From Rubrivivax sp. (GTDB lineage: Bacteria > Pseudomonadota > Gammaproteobacteria > Burkholderiales > Burkholderiaceae_C), in contig JAUXVE010000071.1 of assembly GCA_030680415.1 (NCBI GenBank), forward strand, positions 1 to 36,846: a stretch of 36,846 nucleotides of DNA. Direction: 5' to 3'. Shown here piece after piece: positions 1-7,468 of this stretch (position 1 is the stretch's first letter; the number at the start of each line of letters is the position of its first letter). The position numbers were made by a program, and so were the translations under genes. A model generated the notes under the pieces. That model was not told the DNA's origin. It did no database searches and saw only the letters and a list, made by a program, of their open reading frames with translations.

Positions 1-303
1 GCTGAAGCACTCGCCGCCGCAAAGTCTGGGAAGCCGCAGAAGAGCGCACGTATCAGCTTCGCCACACCAGAACTGCTTTGGCGCGTGCTTACCGCCAAGC
101 GATGGGAGCTTCTCAAGGCGCTGTGTGGCGCAGGCCCGGTCTCAATACGGGAGGCGGCTCGTCGAGTCGGGCGAGATGTCAAGGCCGTGCATTCTGACGT
201 GACAGCTCTGTTGCTTGCCGGCGTACTTGACCGAACGGAATCGGGGCAGATTGAGTTTCCGTATGAAGCGGTCAAAGTCGAGTTCCTGCTTGAGGCCGCG
301 TAA
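1..303 (+). CDS. HTH antitoxin-like transcriptional regulator, 5'-truncated by window edge
   Basis: The frame is open from base 1 to TAA at 301-303, so only the C-terminal 100 residues are present and the true start lies outside. The visible part contains 'ELLWRVLTAKRWELL' and 'ISIREAARRVGRDVKAV' style segments (here VSIREAARRVGRDVKAV), then 'LLLAGVLDR' and an acidic end. From memory this is the winged-HTH pattern of the COG4190/HVO_A0114-type DNA-binding proteins, often the second gene of a RelE-like toxin-antitoxin pair. A toxin partner would lie upstream, outside the window. Immediately downstream is a truncated transposase, so this gene lies at an insertion scar. An internal GTG at 85 is not the likely start, because family-like sequence continues upstream of it. 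Family is fairly sure, partner is inference. Confidence 0.72.
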   Translation, partial: AEALAAAKSGKPQKSARISFATPELLWRVLTAKRWELLKALCGAGPVSIREAARRVGRDVKAVHSDVTALLLAGVLDRTESGQIEFPYEAVKVEFLLEAA

Positions 304-306
304 GGC

Positions 307-771
307 CTAACCCTTCGCGCAGACGCGCAGGCCCAGGCCATCGTGGTGCGCGTCATCGAATACGTCTTGCCAGGGCTGGATGAAGCCCGGCGGCGCTACA
401 GGCTGCTGACCACACTGCTGGATGCGAACACCGCACCGGCGCTGGAGTTGGCGGCGCTGTACCACCAGCGCCGGGAGGTCGAGGCGGTCTTCGATGAGCT
501 GAAGACCCATCTGCTCAGAGGCCGCCGGGTGCTGCGCAGCAAGACCGCCGAGCTGGCGCGCCGGGAGTTCTACGGCGGGGTGCTGGCGCACTACGCGGTG
601 CGCTGGCTGCTGCACCAGGGTGCGACCCGGCACCGAATGCCGCACGAGGAGCTGTCCTTCACCGGGCACGTGCAGCCGCTCCGCCGCGCACAGCCCCGAT
701 CCGGGGCCTTTCCCCCCAAGAGCGCCTCGGCGCTCAGCAGATTTGACCCAGGCCTGCTCACCAGAAGCTGA
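307..771 (+). pseudogene. IS4-type transposase remnant (C-terminal DDE part only)
   Basis: The frame carries the end of an IS4-family DDE transposase. The YREK signature is intact in 'YHQRREVEAVFDELK' (Y-x2-R-x3-E-x6-K), which holds the catalytic Glu, and 'RREFYGGVLAHYAVRWL' follows. The N-terminal half with the two catalytic Asp residues is missing, and transposase-like sequence begins only about ten codons after the preceding gene's stop. Similarity also fades after about 717, past 'QPRSGAFPP', and the remaining codons to TGA look unrelated. No start codon with a ribosome site is visible and no terminal inverted repeats were found. It is therefore a dead fragment truncated at both ends, marking an old insertion and deletion. 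Confidence 0.85.
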
Positions 772-1172
772 CCCAGCAAGTGCGCGCCCATTTGTGGGCG
801 AGCGTTCGCCGGAGGGCTCGCTGCGGTGGCCGCAATGGCCTCGTCGAACAGCAGCCGGGCCCGCGCATCGAGGTCGACCCGGGGCGGCGGCCCGTCGAGC
901 AGCGCGAAGTCGGCCGCGCCGGCGAACGGCGGACACGGGTCTTAGGGCGGGGGCGGCCGGCGTCCTGCAACGCCGGACACGACTTCAGCCTGCGCATCCG
1001 AGGCCCGACCCGCCATGGCGCCCAGCCCTCGCTTGCCGAGCCCGAATCGAGCAGCCTATACGACGGACGGCGACCCTTTCGAGCCAACGCGACCCGGACC
1101 CCAGCGGACAAACCATGGCTGCGCCAGAGATGCCATCTGCCGCGGCTCGACAGGCCCGGGCAGAATCCCGCG
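772..1172. other. Gene-poor stretch, possible short minus-strand relic
   Basis: No complete gene is supported between the transposase scar and the MFS gene. On the minus strand, roughly 945 down to 781, one frame reads 'DFALLDGPPPRVDLDARARL' and continues into 'LFDEAIAATAAS' with almost every third position G or C, as in real genes here. It is preceded by a stop and runs into the transposase scar, so it may be a leftover slice of a gene cut by the insertion. I do not recognise the family. The rest (about 960-1172) shows nothing beyond the MFS leader. Confidence 0.3.
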
Positions 1173-2414
1173 ATGCCCGCCACCCAACACACCGCCGACA
1201 GCCGCTACGCCTGGACGCGCCTGGCCATCACGCTGGCGCTGATGACGATCGGCAGCAGCGCGATGTACGTGGTGGCGGTGGTGCTGCCGGCGGCGCAGGC
1301 GGAGTTCGGCGTCGCGCGCGCGGACGCCTCGCTGCCCTACACGCTGTTGATGGTGGGTTTCGGGTTCGGCGGGCTGCTGATGGGCCGGTTGGCGGACCGC
1401 TTCGGCGTCATGCGCGTGCTGCTGGTGGGCGCGGCCGGCCTCGGGCTGGGCTTCACGCTGGCAGCGCAGACGCAGAGCATCACGGCCTTCGCGCTCGTGC
1501 ACGGCGTGCTGCTCGGCGCGCTGGGCAGCAGCACCACCTTCGCGCCGCTGGTGGCCGACACCGGGCTGTGGTTCGTGCGCCGGCGCGGCATCGCGGTGGC
1601 CATCTGCGCCAGCGGCAACTACCTGGCCGGCGCGATCTGGCCGCCCGTCGTGCAGTGGGGCGTCGAAGCTTGGGGCTGGCGGCCCACCTACACCGCGCTC
1701 GGGCTGTTCTGCGGCATCACGCTCGCGCTGCTGGCGCTGGCGATGCGGCCGCGCCCGCCGCTGGTCGTGGCCACGCCGGCGCGGGCCGGCGCGCCGGTGG
1801 CGTCGACGCGGCCCTTCGGCCTGAGCATGAACGCGGCGCAGGCGCTGCTGTGCGTGGCAGGCGTGGCCTGCTGCGAGGCGATGTCGATGCCGCAGGTGCA
1901 CATCGTGGCCTATTGCAGCGACCTCGGTTTCGGTGCCGCGCGCGGCGCCGAGATGCTGTCGCTGATGCTGGCCTGCGGCATCGCCAGCCGGCTCGTCAGC
2001 GGCGCCATCTGCGACCGCATCGGTGGCCTGCGCACGCTGCTGCTGGGCTCGGCCCTGCAGGGCGTTGCGCTGCTGCTGTTCCTGCCCTTCGACGGTCTGG
2101 TGTCCCTGTACGTGGTGTCGGCGCTGTTCGGCCTGTTCCAGGGCGGCATCGTGCCGAGCTACGCCATCATCGTGCGCGAGCACTTCCCCGCCATCGAGGC
2201 CGGCCGCCGCACCGGCACCGTGCTGATGGCCACGCTGCTGGGCATGGCGCTGGGCGGCTGGATGTCCGGCAAGGTGTTCGACCTGACCGGCTCGTACCAG
2301 GCGGCCTTCGTCAACGGCATCGGCTGGAACCTGCTGAACCTGTCGATCGCCGGCTGGCTGCTGTGGCGCGTGCACGGCGGGCCTGGGCGGCGGGCGCGGG
2401 CGGTGGCGGCATGA
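1173..2414 (+). CDS. MFS transporter
   Basis: This is a 413-residue major facilitator superfamily permease with about twelve hydrophobic segments, the usual length. The loop between helices 2 and 3 carries the MFS signature: 'GFGGLLMGRLADRFGVMR', matching G-x3-D-(R/K)-x-G-x-(R/K). A weaker copy, 'SGAICDRIGGLR', opens the second half. 'RRRGIAVAICASGNYLAGA' resembles the monocarboxylate/oxalate-formate branch, but the substrate cannot be read from sequence. The frame is open far upstream. I chose ATG 1173 (MPATQHTADSRYAWTR) because the first membrane segment follows directly and upstream codons look non-coding. It is followed 86 bases later by an acyl-CoA ligase on the same strand, so the pair may import and activate a carboxylic acid. 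That link is inference. Confidence 0.85.
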   Translation: MPATQHTADSRYAWTRLAITLALMTIGSSAMYVVAVVLPAAQAEFGVARADASLPYTLLMVGFGFGGLLMGRLADRFGVMRVLLVGAAGLGLGFTLAAQTQSITAFALVHGVLLGALGSSTTFAPLVADTGLWFVRRRGIAVAICASGNYLAGAIWPPVVQWGVEAWGWRPTYTALGLFCGITLALLALAMRPRPPLVVATPARAGAPVASTRPFGLSMNAAQALLCVAGVACCEAMSMPQVHIVAYCSDLGFGAARGAEMLSLMLACGIASRLVSGAICDRIGGLRTLLLGSALQGVALLLFLPFDGLVSLYVVSALFGLFQGGIVPSYAIIVREHFPAIEAGRRTGTVLMATLLGMALGGWMSGKVFDLTGSYQAAFVNGIGWNLLNLSIAGWLLWRVHGGPGRRARAVAA

Positions 2415-2500
2415 GGCTGCCGATGCGCCCGACCGCGGGGCAACCCCGACGAGTGCAGGGCCGCGCGAAGGTGATGGTGCGGCCCGAACAAGGAGCATCC

Positions 2501-4099
2501 ATGGGCGCGCTGATCCGCCGCCAGACACTGGCCGACCTGCTGCACCGCAGCGCCGCCCGCCACCCGGCCAGGACCGCAGTGATCTGCGGCGCCATCCGTT
2601 GGAGCTACGCCGAACTCGACTCGCTGTGCAGCCGGCTGGCCGCCGGCCTGGCGGGCCGCGGTATCACTAAGGGCGATCGCGTCGCGGTGCTGGCGCGCAA
2701 CTCGCACGCCTTCGCCGCACTGCGCTTTTCGCTGGCGCGCCTGGGCGCAGTGCGGGTGCCTATCAACTTCATGCTCAAGGCCGAAGAGGTGGCCTATATC
2801 CTGCGGCATGCCGGAGCGCGTTGGCTGGCTACGGACAGCAGCCTGACCGCACTGGCGCGGGTGGCCGCGGCGCTCGACACGGAGGTACGGGACTTCGTCT
2901 GGCTGCCGTCGGAGGACCCGACCGAACCCGAGCCCGGCATGAGCTCGTTTCACGCGCTGGCCGACACTGCCGGCGCGCCGCCCGCAGTCGACCTGGCGGG
3001 AAGCGAGCTGGCGCAGATTGTCTACACCAGCGGCACCGAGTCGAGCCCCAAGGGCGCGATGCTGACGCATGATGCGGTGATCTCGCAGTACGTCAGCTGC
3101 ATCGTCGACGCCGCCATCGCCGGCGACGACCTGATGCTGCATGCGCTGCCGCTGTACCACTGTGCGCAGCTGGACGTGTTCCTGGGGCCGTCGATCTACG
3201 TCGGTGCCAGCAACGTCATCACTGCCAAGCCGGTGCCCGAGAACCTGCTGCCGCTGATCGAGCGCCACCGCATCACCAGCTTCTTCGCGCCGCCGACGGT
3301 GTGGATCGCGCTGCTGCGCTCGCCCCTGTTCGAGCAGTGCGACCTGTCGAGCCTGACCAAGGGCTACTACGGCGCGTCGATCATGCCGGTGCAGGTCCAA
3401 CTGGAGTTGAGCCGCCGGCTGCCGGCGGTGCGGCTGTGGAACCTGTACGGCCAGACCGAGATCGCGCCGCTGGCCACCATGCTGGCGCCCGAGGACCAGC
3501 TGCGCAAGCCCGGCAGCTGTGGGCGTGCGGTGCTCAATGTCGAGACGCGGGTCGTCGACGACGCGATGCGCGACGTTGCGCCGGGGGAGGTCGGCGAGGT
3601 CGTGCACCGCAGCCCGCACGTGATGCTGGGCTACCTCAACGACGCCGAGCGCACGGCGGCGGCTTTCGAGGGGGGCTGGTTCCACAGCGGCGACCTGGCA
3701 ACGATGGACGAAGAGGGCTACATCACCATCGTCGACCGCAAGAAGGACATGATCAAGACCGGCGGCGAAAACGTCGCCAGCCGCGAGGTCGAGGAGGCCA
3801 TCTACCGCCTGCCGCAGGTCAGCGAAGTGGCTGTCGTCGGCGTGCCGCACCCGTACTGGGTCGAAGCCGTGGTGGTCATCGTCGTCACCAAGCCCGGCCA
3901 GGCGCTGGACGAGGCTACCGTGCTGGCACACTGTGCTCTGCACCTGGCGGGCTTCAAGACGCCGAAGAAGGTGGTGTTCGCCGAGACCTTGCCCAAGAAC
4001 CCGAGTGGCAAGCTGCTCAAGCGTTCGCTGCGCCGGGACTACGAGGGCGCCTTCGCCGAGCCACCTGAAGGCGCCCACGCCACCACCGCGACCGGCTGA
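2501..4099 (+). CDS. AMP-forming acyl-CoA synthetase (FadD-like, ANL superfamily)
   Basis: The 532-residue enzyme activates a carboxylic acid to acyl-AMP and then acyl-CoA. ANL-family motifs run in order. The phosphate loop is 'YTSGTESSPKGAMLTH' near residue 173, with ESS replacing the common TTG. The adenine motif 'NLYGQTE' is near 315. 'WFHSGDLATMDEEGY' and 'DRKKDMIKTGGEN' form the hinge near 395-415. The C-terminal catalytic lysine is in 'PKNPSGKLLKR' near 505. ATG 2501 is preceded by AAGGAG at 2490-2495 with ideal spacing, so the much longer open frame upstream is not used. Fatty-acyl or aromatic-acid chain specificity is unresolved. It probably forms a transcription unit with the MFS gene just upstream. 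Confidence 0.9.
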   Translation: MGALIRRQTLADLLHRSAARHPARTAVICGAIRWSYAELDSLCSRLAAGLAGRGITKGDRVAVLARNSHAFAALRFSLARLGAVRVPINFMLKAEEVAYILRHAGARWLATDSSLTALARVAAALDTEVRDFVWLPSEDPTEPEPGMSSFHALADTAGAPPAVDLAGSELAQIVYTSGTESSPKGAMLTHDAVISQYVSCIVDAAIAGDDLMLHALPLYHCAQLDVFLGPSIYVGASNVITAKPVPENLLPLIERHRITSFFAPPTVWIALLRSPLFEQCDLSSLTKGYYGASIMPVQVQLELSRRLPAVRLWNLYGQTEIAPLATMLAPEDQLRKPGSCGRAVLNVETRVVDDAMRDVAPGEVGEVVHRSPHVMLGYLNDAERTAAAFEGGWFHSGDLATMDEEGYITIVDRKKDMIKTGGENVASREVEEAIYRLPQVSEVAVVGVPHPYWVEAVVVIVVTKPGQALDEATVLAHCALHLAGFKTPKKVVFAETLPKNPSGKLLKRSLRRDYEGAFAEPPEGAHATTATG

Positions 4100-4198
4100 G
4101 GCGCCGCCCGGGCCTGCCGACGTACGCGGCGGGATGGGTGGCGCCACTGCAGCGGTCAGGGTCACATCATCGTCACGGTGGCGCGCTAGTGTTCACCC

Positions 4199-4309
4199 AT
4201 GCACGACATCATCGAACTCTGGCACTGGCGCGTCGCTGACAAGGTGGCCGGCGCCACTTCATCACGCGCTACCGACCCACTGCTGCGCCCGAGGCGTTGA
4301 CGCGGGGTC
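4199..4309 (+). pseudogene. Decayed small conserved hypothetical gene
   Basis: From ATG 4199 the frame reads 'MHDIIELWHWRVADKVAG' and then turns into low-quality sequence up to TGA. Shifting the frame near 4250 gives 'RHFITRYRPTAAPEALTRG', which fits as the continuation. From memory many Burkholderiales carry a small protein of the pattern 'W.WRV.D...G.R..TRYRMTE.EAL', and the two halves together match it. A single-base deletion near GGCCGGC would explain the break. The 3' end runs into the convergent lipoprotein gene. Function of the intact family is unknown to me. Confidence 0.45.
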
Positions 4310-4618
4310 TCAGCAACCACCCTTCTTTTCCTTCTTCGTCGGTGTGGCAGCTTCCTTGGCGGCGTCGACGGTGGCGCCCACCGCCGCCGACGCGGCATTG
4401 ACGGCAGCAGTCGCAGCAACCGAAGCCGCAGTGCCGACCGCCTTGGCGGCTTCGACCGATTCGGTGACCGCAGCCGAGGCGGCATCGGCCACCGGCGTCG
4501 GCGCGGGGGCGGGTGCAGACATCGGCGCGGGAGCGGGTGTGGGCATGTCTTCCTTCTTGCCGCACGCCGCCAGGGCCACAGCAGCGATCACGGAAGTCAC
4601 CAGGAGCAATCTGTTCAT
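4310..4618 (-). CDS. Small Ala/Pro-rich lipoprotein
   Basis: This 102-residue protein has a lipoprotein signal peptide, 'MNRLLLVTSVIAAVALAACG', with lipobox L-A-A-C and the lipidated cysteine at residue 19. The +2 residue is Gly, which suggests outer-membrane sorting. After 'KKEDMP' comes a proline/alanine linker (PAPAPMSAPAPAPTP), then about 50 alanine-rich residues of helical character with regularly spaced Val and Glu/Asp, and a basic tail 'KKEKKGGC' ending in a second cysteine. A GAGGA ribosome site lies about 7-10 bases before ATG 4618. The open frame continues 18 codons upstream, but the signal peptide fixes the start. It looks like a small abundant envelope protein. No specific function is recognised. 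Confidence 0.75.
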   Translation of the reverse strand: MNRLLLVTSVIAAVALAACGKKEDMPTPAPAPMSAPAPAPTPVADAASAAVTESVEAAKAVGTAASVAATAAVNAASAAVGATVDAAKEAATPTKKEKKGGC

Positions 4619-5009
4619 CTTTCGATCCTCGAAAGGGAGATGTCCACAGGACACGCTTGCCTTGAGCGTCAAGCGCCTTCAAGCAAGGCTTTCCGAGCGC
4701 CAAAGCAAGCATGCTCCGGAGTTCCGCATTTCGATTGGCAACCCAGCTGTGGATTCTAGTCGGCTGTGCAGAAGCCGGAGAACCTGCATGAATGCGATTC
4801 GGGATCAAAGGAGGTCAGACGCGGCCCTCTTGTTGGATGTGCACTGACGTTGCATACCTGTCGCGATGCGGTCGACGATGCCAAGCTCAATGGGGCCAGG
4901 TTGAGGGATAGCGAGAGTTGAAGCCCGCTGTTCGGCGGGTTATGTTGGCTTCCCAGAACATGGGCAAGCCCCACCACCGCCAGGTGTATGAGGCGATACG
5001 GGAGGACCG
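4619..5009. other. Intergenic region with a small hairpin
   Basis: This is the divergent region between the lipoprotein gene (minus) and the zinc-ribbon gene (plus), so it should hold promoters for both. No convincing -35/-10 pair was found. A short dyad at 4922-4941 (CCCGC-TGTTCG-GCGGG followed by TT) could be a terminator-like or attenuator hairpin in front of the plus-strand gene, but it lacks a T tract. No coding content is supported. Confidence 0.3.
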
Positions 5010-6149
5010 ATGGCCGAGCTTTGCCCCACTTGTGGCGTCGAAAATCGCGACGCGGCGACGTTCTGTCGGGGCTGCGGCAGGAGGCTGGTGCTCCTCGTTG
5101 CTGAACCGACGCACTCAACCGTGGCTTGTCCCGGCTGCGCAAGCCCAAACAGTCCAGGTGCGACCTTCTGCACGAAGTGCGGACGTGGGCTCCACGTGCC
5201 GCCAGCGCTGCTGCCAGCGGATGCGGATCCGCCCCCCGAGAACGTTGGCTCGCGAGTGGTCCCACCCGCGCGAACACCGCCACCGCCGCCGCCGCCGCCG
5301 CCGCCACCGCCACCGCCACCGCCACCGCCAGCACCGCCGCCACCGCAGCCCGCTGCGGCAGGTTCGAAGGTGCCGGTTTCCGCTGCGTCGGGGCCGCGCG
5401 CCGCTCATGCCGGCGCCTCGATGTCGTCGGCAGCGCCGTTCCCCCGCCCGTGGCTCTGGCCCGTGGTGGGCGTCCTGGCCGCGGCTATCGGTATTGCCAC
5501 GTGGTGGTTCCTGAGTCGCTCGACTTCGGCAGAGGCAGGGCTCCCGCCGGCGGCGACCGCGGCGGCGTCTGCTCCCGCACCGGTGGCCGAATCCGCAGCG
5601 TCTGCGGTCGACCTGGCTGCCAGCGCTCCAGGTGCCGAGATCGATGCGTCCACCGCAACACCCTCGCTTGCCGCGTCGGGTCCGAGCTTCACAGCGGCGA
5701 CAGCCGACGGCGCAGCGGCCCCGGCCAGCGCCGCTCAGCCTGGCACCGCCGCCGTTGCGCAATCACCGGGTGATGCCGCGGCTCTGGCGCGTGCGCGCAA
5801 AGCAAGAGAGGCCCGTGCAAGTGCCGAGAAGGTCGAGGCACAACGCGCCGCGGAAGTCGAGAGGCAGCGCCGGGAGAGTGAACGTGCAGGGCAGCAGGCC
5901 GAGGCAGCCCGGCAGCGGCCAGCGGCGCCACCTCCGTCGGAGGCTGCGCCGCCCGCCGCGCCGCGGCCGGCTGCTGCGCCGCCAAGGCTGGAGCCGTCGG
6001 TCAAACAGACCTGCGCAGGCCGCAATTTCATCGCCGAGCAGGTCTGCATGATCAACGAGTGCAGCAAGGCTGCGCGAGCTGCTGATCCGACCTGTGTCAC
6101 GTTCAGGCAGTTGGAGGAAGAGAACCGCAGGCGAGAACAGATGCAGTGA
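5010..6149 (+). CDS. Double zinc-ribbon, proline-rich single-pass membrane protein with Cys-rich C-terminal domain
   Basis: The 379-residue protein has several clear parts. Residues 1-62 hold two zinc ribbons, 'CPTCGVENRDAATFCRGCG' and 'CPGCASPNSPGATFCTKCG'. Residues 80-115 are proline-rich, with 18 consecutive prolines. One membrane helix lies near 148-168 (WLWPVVGVLAAAIGIATWWF). A long Ala/Pro region includes a charged coiled-coil-like stretch rich in Arg, Glu and Ala. The last 50 residues contain four cysteines in 'CAGRNFIAEQVCMINEC' and 'DPTC'. The ribbons would be cytoplasmic and the Cys domain periplasmic. The Cys-rich end recalls tails on some betaproteobacterial Ser/Thr-kinase-like proteins (from memory). 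ATG 5010 follows GGAGG at 5001-5005. The next gene also has a ribbon, suggesting joint action. Function is unknown. Confidence 0.75.
   Translation: MAELCPTCGVENRDAATFCRGCGRRLVLLVAEPTHSTVACPGCASPNSPGATFCTKCGRGLHVPPALLPADADPPPENVGSRVVPPARTPPPPPPPPPPPPPPPPPPAPPPPQPAAAGSKVPVSAASGPRAAHAGASMSSAAPFPRPWLWPVVGVLAAAIGIATWWFLSRSTSAEAGLPPAATAAASAPAPVAESAASAVDLAASAPGAEIDASTATPSLAASGPSFTAATADGAAAPASAAQPGTAAVAQSPGDAAALARARKAREARASAEKVEAQRAAEVERQRRESERAGQQAEAARQRPAAPPPSEAAPPAAPRPAAAPPRLEPSVKQTCAGRNFIAEQVCMINECSKAARAADPTCVTFRQLEEENRRREQMQ
5277..5345 (+). repeat. CCG/CCA trinucleotide tract encoding polyproline
   Basis: Eighteen consecutive proline codons (5277-5330) are followed by one Ala codon and four more Pro codons. 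The tract is seven uninterrupted CCG followed by alternating CCA/CCG. Trinucleotide units keep the frame when slippage occurs, so the linker length between zinc ribbons and membrane helix may vary among strains. Long polyproline also normally needs EF-P for translation. Confidence 0.85.
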
Positions 6150-6207
6150 GCCGGCTGCGTCGGCACGCCAACGAGGACCATGCGCCAGGAAGCCACCGGA
6201 GCCATTC

Positions 6208-7362
6208 ATGAGCCAACAGCCCAACAGCAACACGAGCGTCAGCGGCGCCATCGGCGCGGACGCGTTTTCCAGCATGTTCCAGTGCATCGCGGGGTTGAAG
6301 AACCTGCGTGCTGCCGGCGCGATGATGACCTGCTTCGTGGCGGGCATCCTGCTGGCCGGACTGCTCGGCCTCGCCGGGGGCCAGCCGAGCTTCGGCAGGG
6401 CCGCCATCGGTGCGGTCCTCTTCTTCCTCTTCTTCTTCACCGGCATCCATTCTGCAGGCGTGCTGCTGATGGACCAGGCGCGCGGCGTCCCCCTGCGCAG
6501 CGTGACCGATGCGCTCGTCTACGCACTCATGTGCGTGCCGCGGACGATCGTCCTCGTCATCGGGCTGGTCCTGGCCGCCTTGGCGGTGTATGTCGTGCTC
6601 GCCGTCCTGTTCTTTCTATGCAAGATCCCGGGTCTCGGTTACCTGCTGTTTGCGGTCGTGTTTCCGGTGGCAGTGGTCGCCGCGGGACTGACGGGAACCG
6701 CGTTGCTGCTGGGCTTGCAGATGGCGCTGGCCAGCATCTGGGACGGCGCGTCGATCACTCGTGCCTTGGCGCAGACGGTGGCGATCCTGCGCAGTCGCCT
6801 TGTCGAGACGGTCATCCTGCTCGCCGTCGTGGCCGTCCTGGCAGGCATCGTCTCCGCGTTGGTGTTCTCGGTGCTGTTGTTCGGCTTCTGGCCTGCGGTG
6901 GGCATGGCGGCCGCCATCGTCGGTGTTGGTGAATTTGGTGATCTGACGTCGATGCTGCCCGGCCTCATGTCTGGCGGCGGCTACGCACTCGCCGGGGCGA
7001 TTGGCGGTGGCGTGCTGTGGGCGCTGGCGCTGACGCTGGTCTTCCAGGTCGGGCTGCTGGGCGTCAATCTGGTGTACCTGCGCGTGAGCGAAGGACTCGA
7101 CGCCTCGGCCACGCAGGCAGCGATGTTGTCGCACCTGGAAGGCGCGCGGCGCAAGGCGGCCGAGGTCGGCCACAAGGCCAAGGAGGCTGCAGAGCGTGCG
7201 CGTGCGCAGGCCGAAGAAGCGGTCGCGCAGCGGCGGACTGCTCAAACCCAGGCGCCGGTTCCCGATGCCGCCCAGACCATGGTGACCAGCTGCCCGAAGT
7301 GCAGCACCGCGATCACGCCGGACGACCTGTTTTGCGCGAGCTGCGGCCACAAGCTGAAGTGA
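6208..7362 (+). CDS. Polytopic membrane protein with C-terminal zinc ribbon
   Basis: The 384-residue protein has about six to eight hydrophobic segments between residues 30 and 295, for example 'AAIGAVLFFLFFFTGIHSAG' and 'TIVLVIGLVLAALAVYVVL'. An Ala/Lys/Glu-rich helix (about 310-350, 'RRKAAEVGHKAKEAAERAR') follows, then a single zinc ribbon at the end, 'CPKCSTAITPDDLFCASCG'. I chose ATG 6208 (MSQQPNSNTSVSGAIGAD) because the frame upstream overlaps the end of the previous gene and looks non-coding. It lies 58 bases after the double zinc-ribbon gene on the same strand, and the pair probably forms an operon. I do not recognise a named family. A role in membrane organisation or stress sensing would be guesswork. 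Confidence 0.72.
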   Translation: MSQQPNSNTSVSGAIGADAFSSMFQCIAGLKNLRAAGAMMTCFVAGILLAGLLGLAGGQPSFGRAAIGAVLFFLFFFTGIHSAGVLLMDQARGVPLRSVTDALVYALMCVPRTIVLVIGLVLAALAVYVVLAVLFFLCKIPGLGYLLFAVVFPVAVVAAGLTGTALLLGLQMALASIWDGASITRALAQTVAILRSRLVETVILLAVVAVLAGIVSALVFSVLLFGFWPAVGMAAAIVGVGEFGDLTSMLPGLMSGGGYALAGAIGGGVLWALALTLVFQVGLLGVNLVYLRVSEGLDASATQAAMLSHLEGARRKAAEVGHKAKEAAERARAQAEEAVAQRRTAQTQAPVPDAAQTMVTSCPKCSTAITPDDLFCASCGHKLK

Positions 7363-7468
7363 CCGAGATCGCCCGCAATGCAGGGGAGGGCCGGGCGCTT
7401 GCCGCCTGGGTTGCGGTGACTGCGGCGTAGGCTTCGTCATCGAGAAAGCCAGTCGCGAGTCCACGACG

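Noticed and set aside
620..2500. Very long open frame continuing upstream of the acyl-CoA ligase start
   Set aside because: It overlaps the MFS gene in another frame, is Arg/Ala-rich shadow sequence, and the ATG at 2501 has a strong ribosome site.
5277..5345. CRISPR-like or satellite array
   Set aside because: It is a coding trinucleotide tract without spacers.
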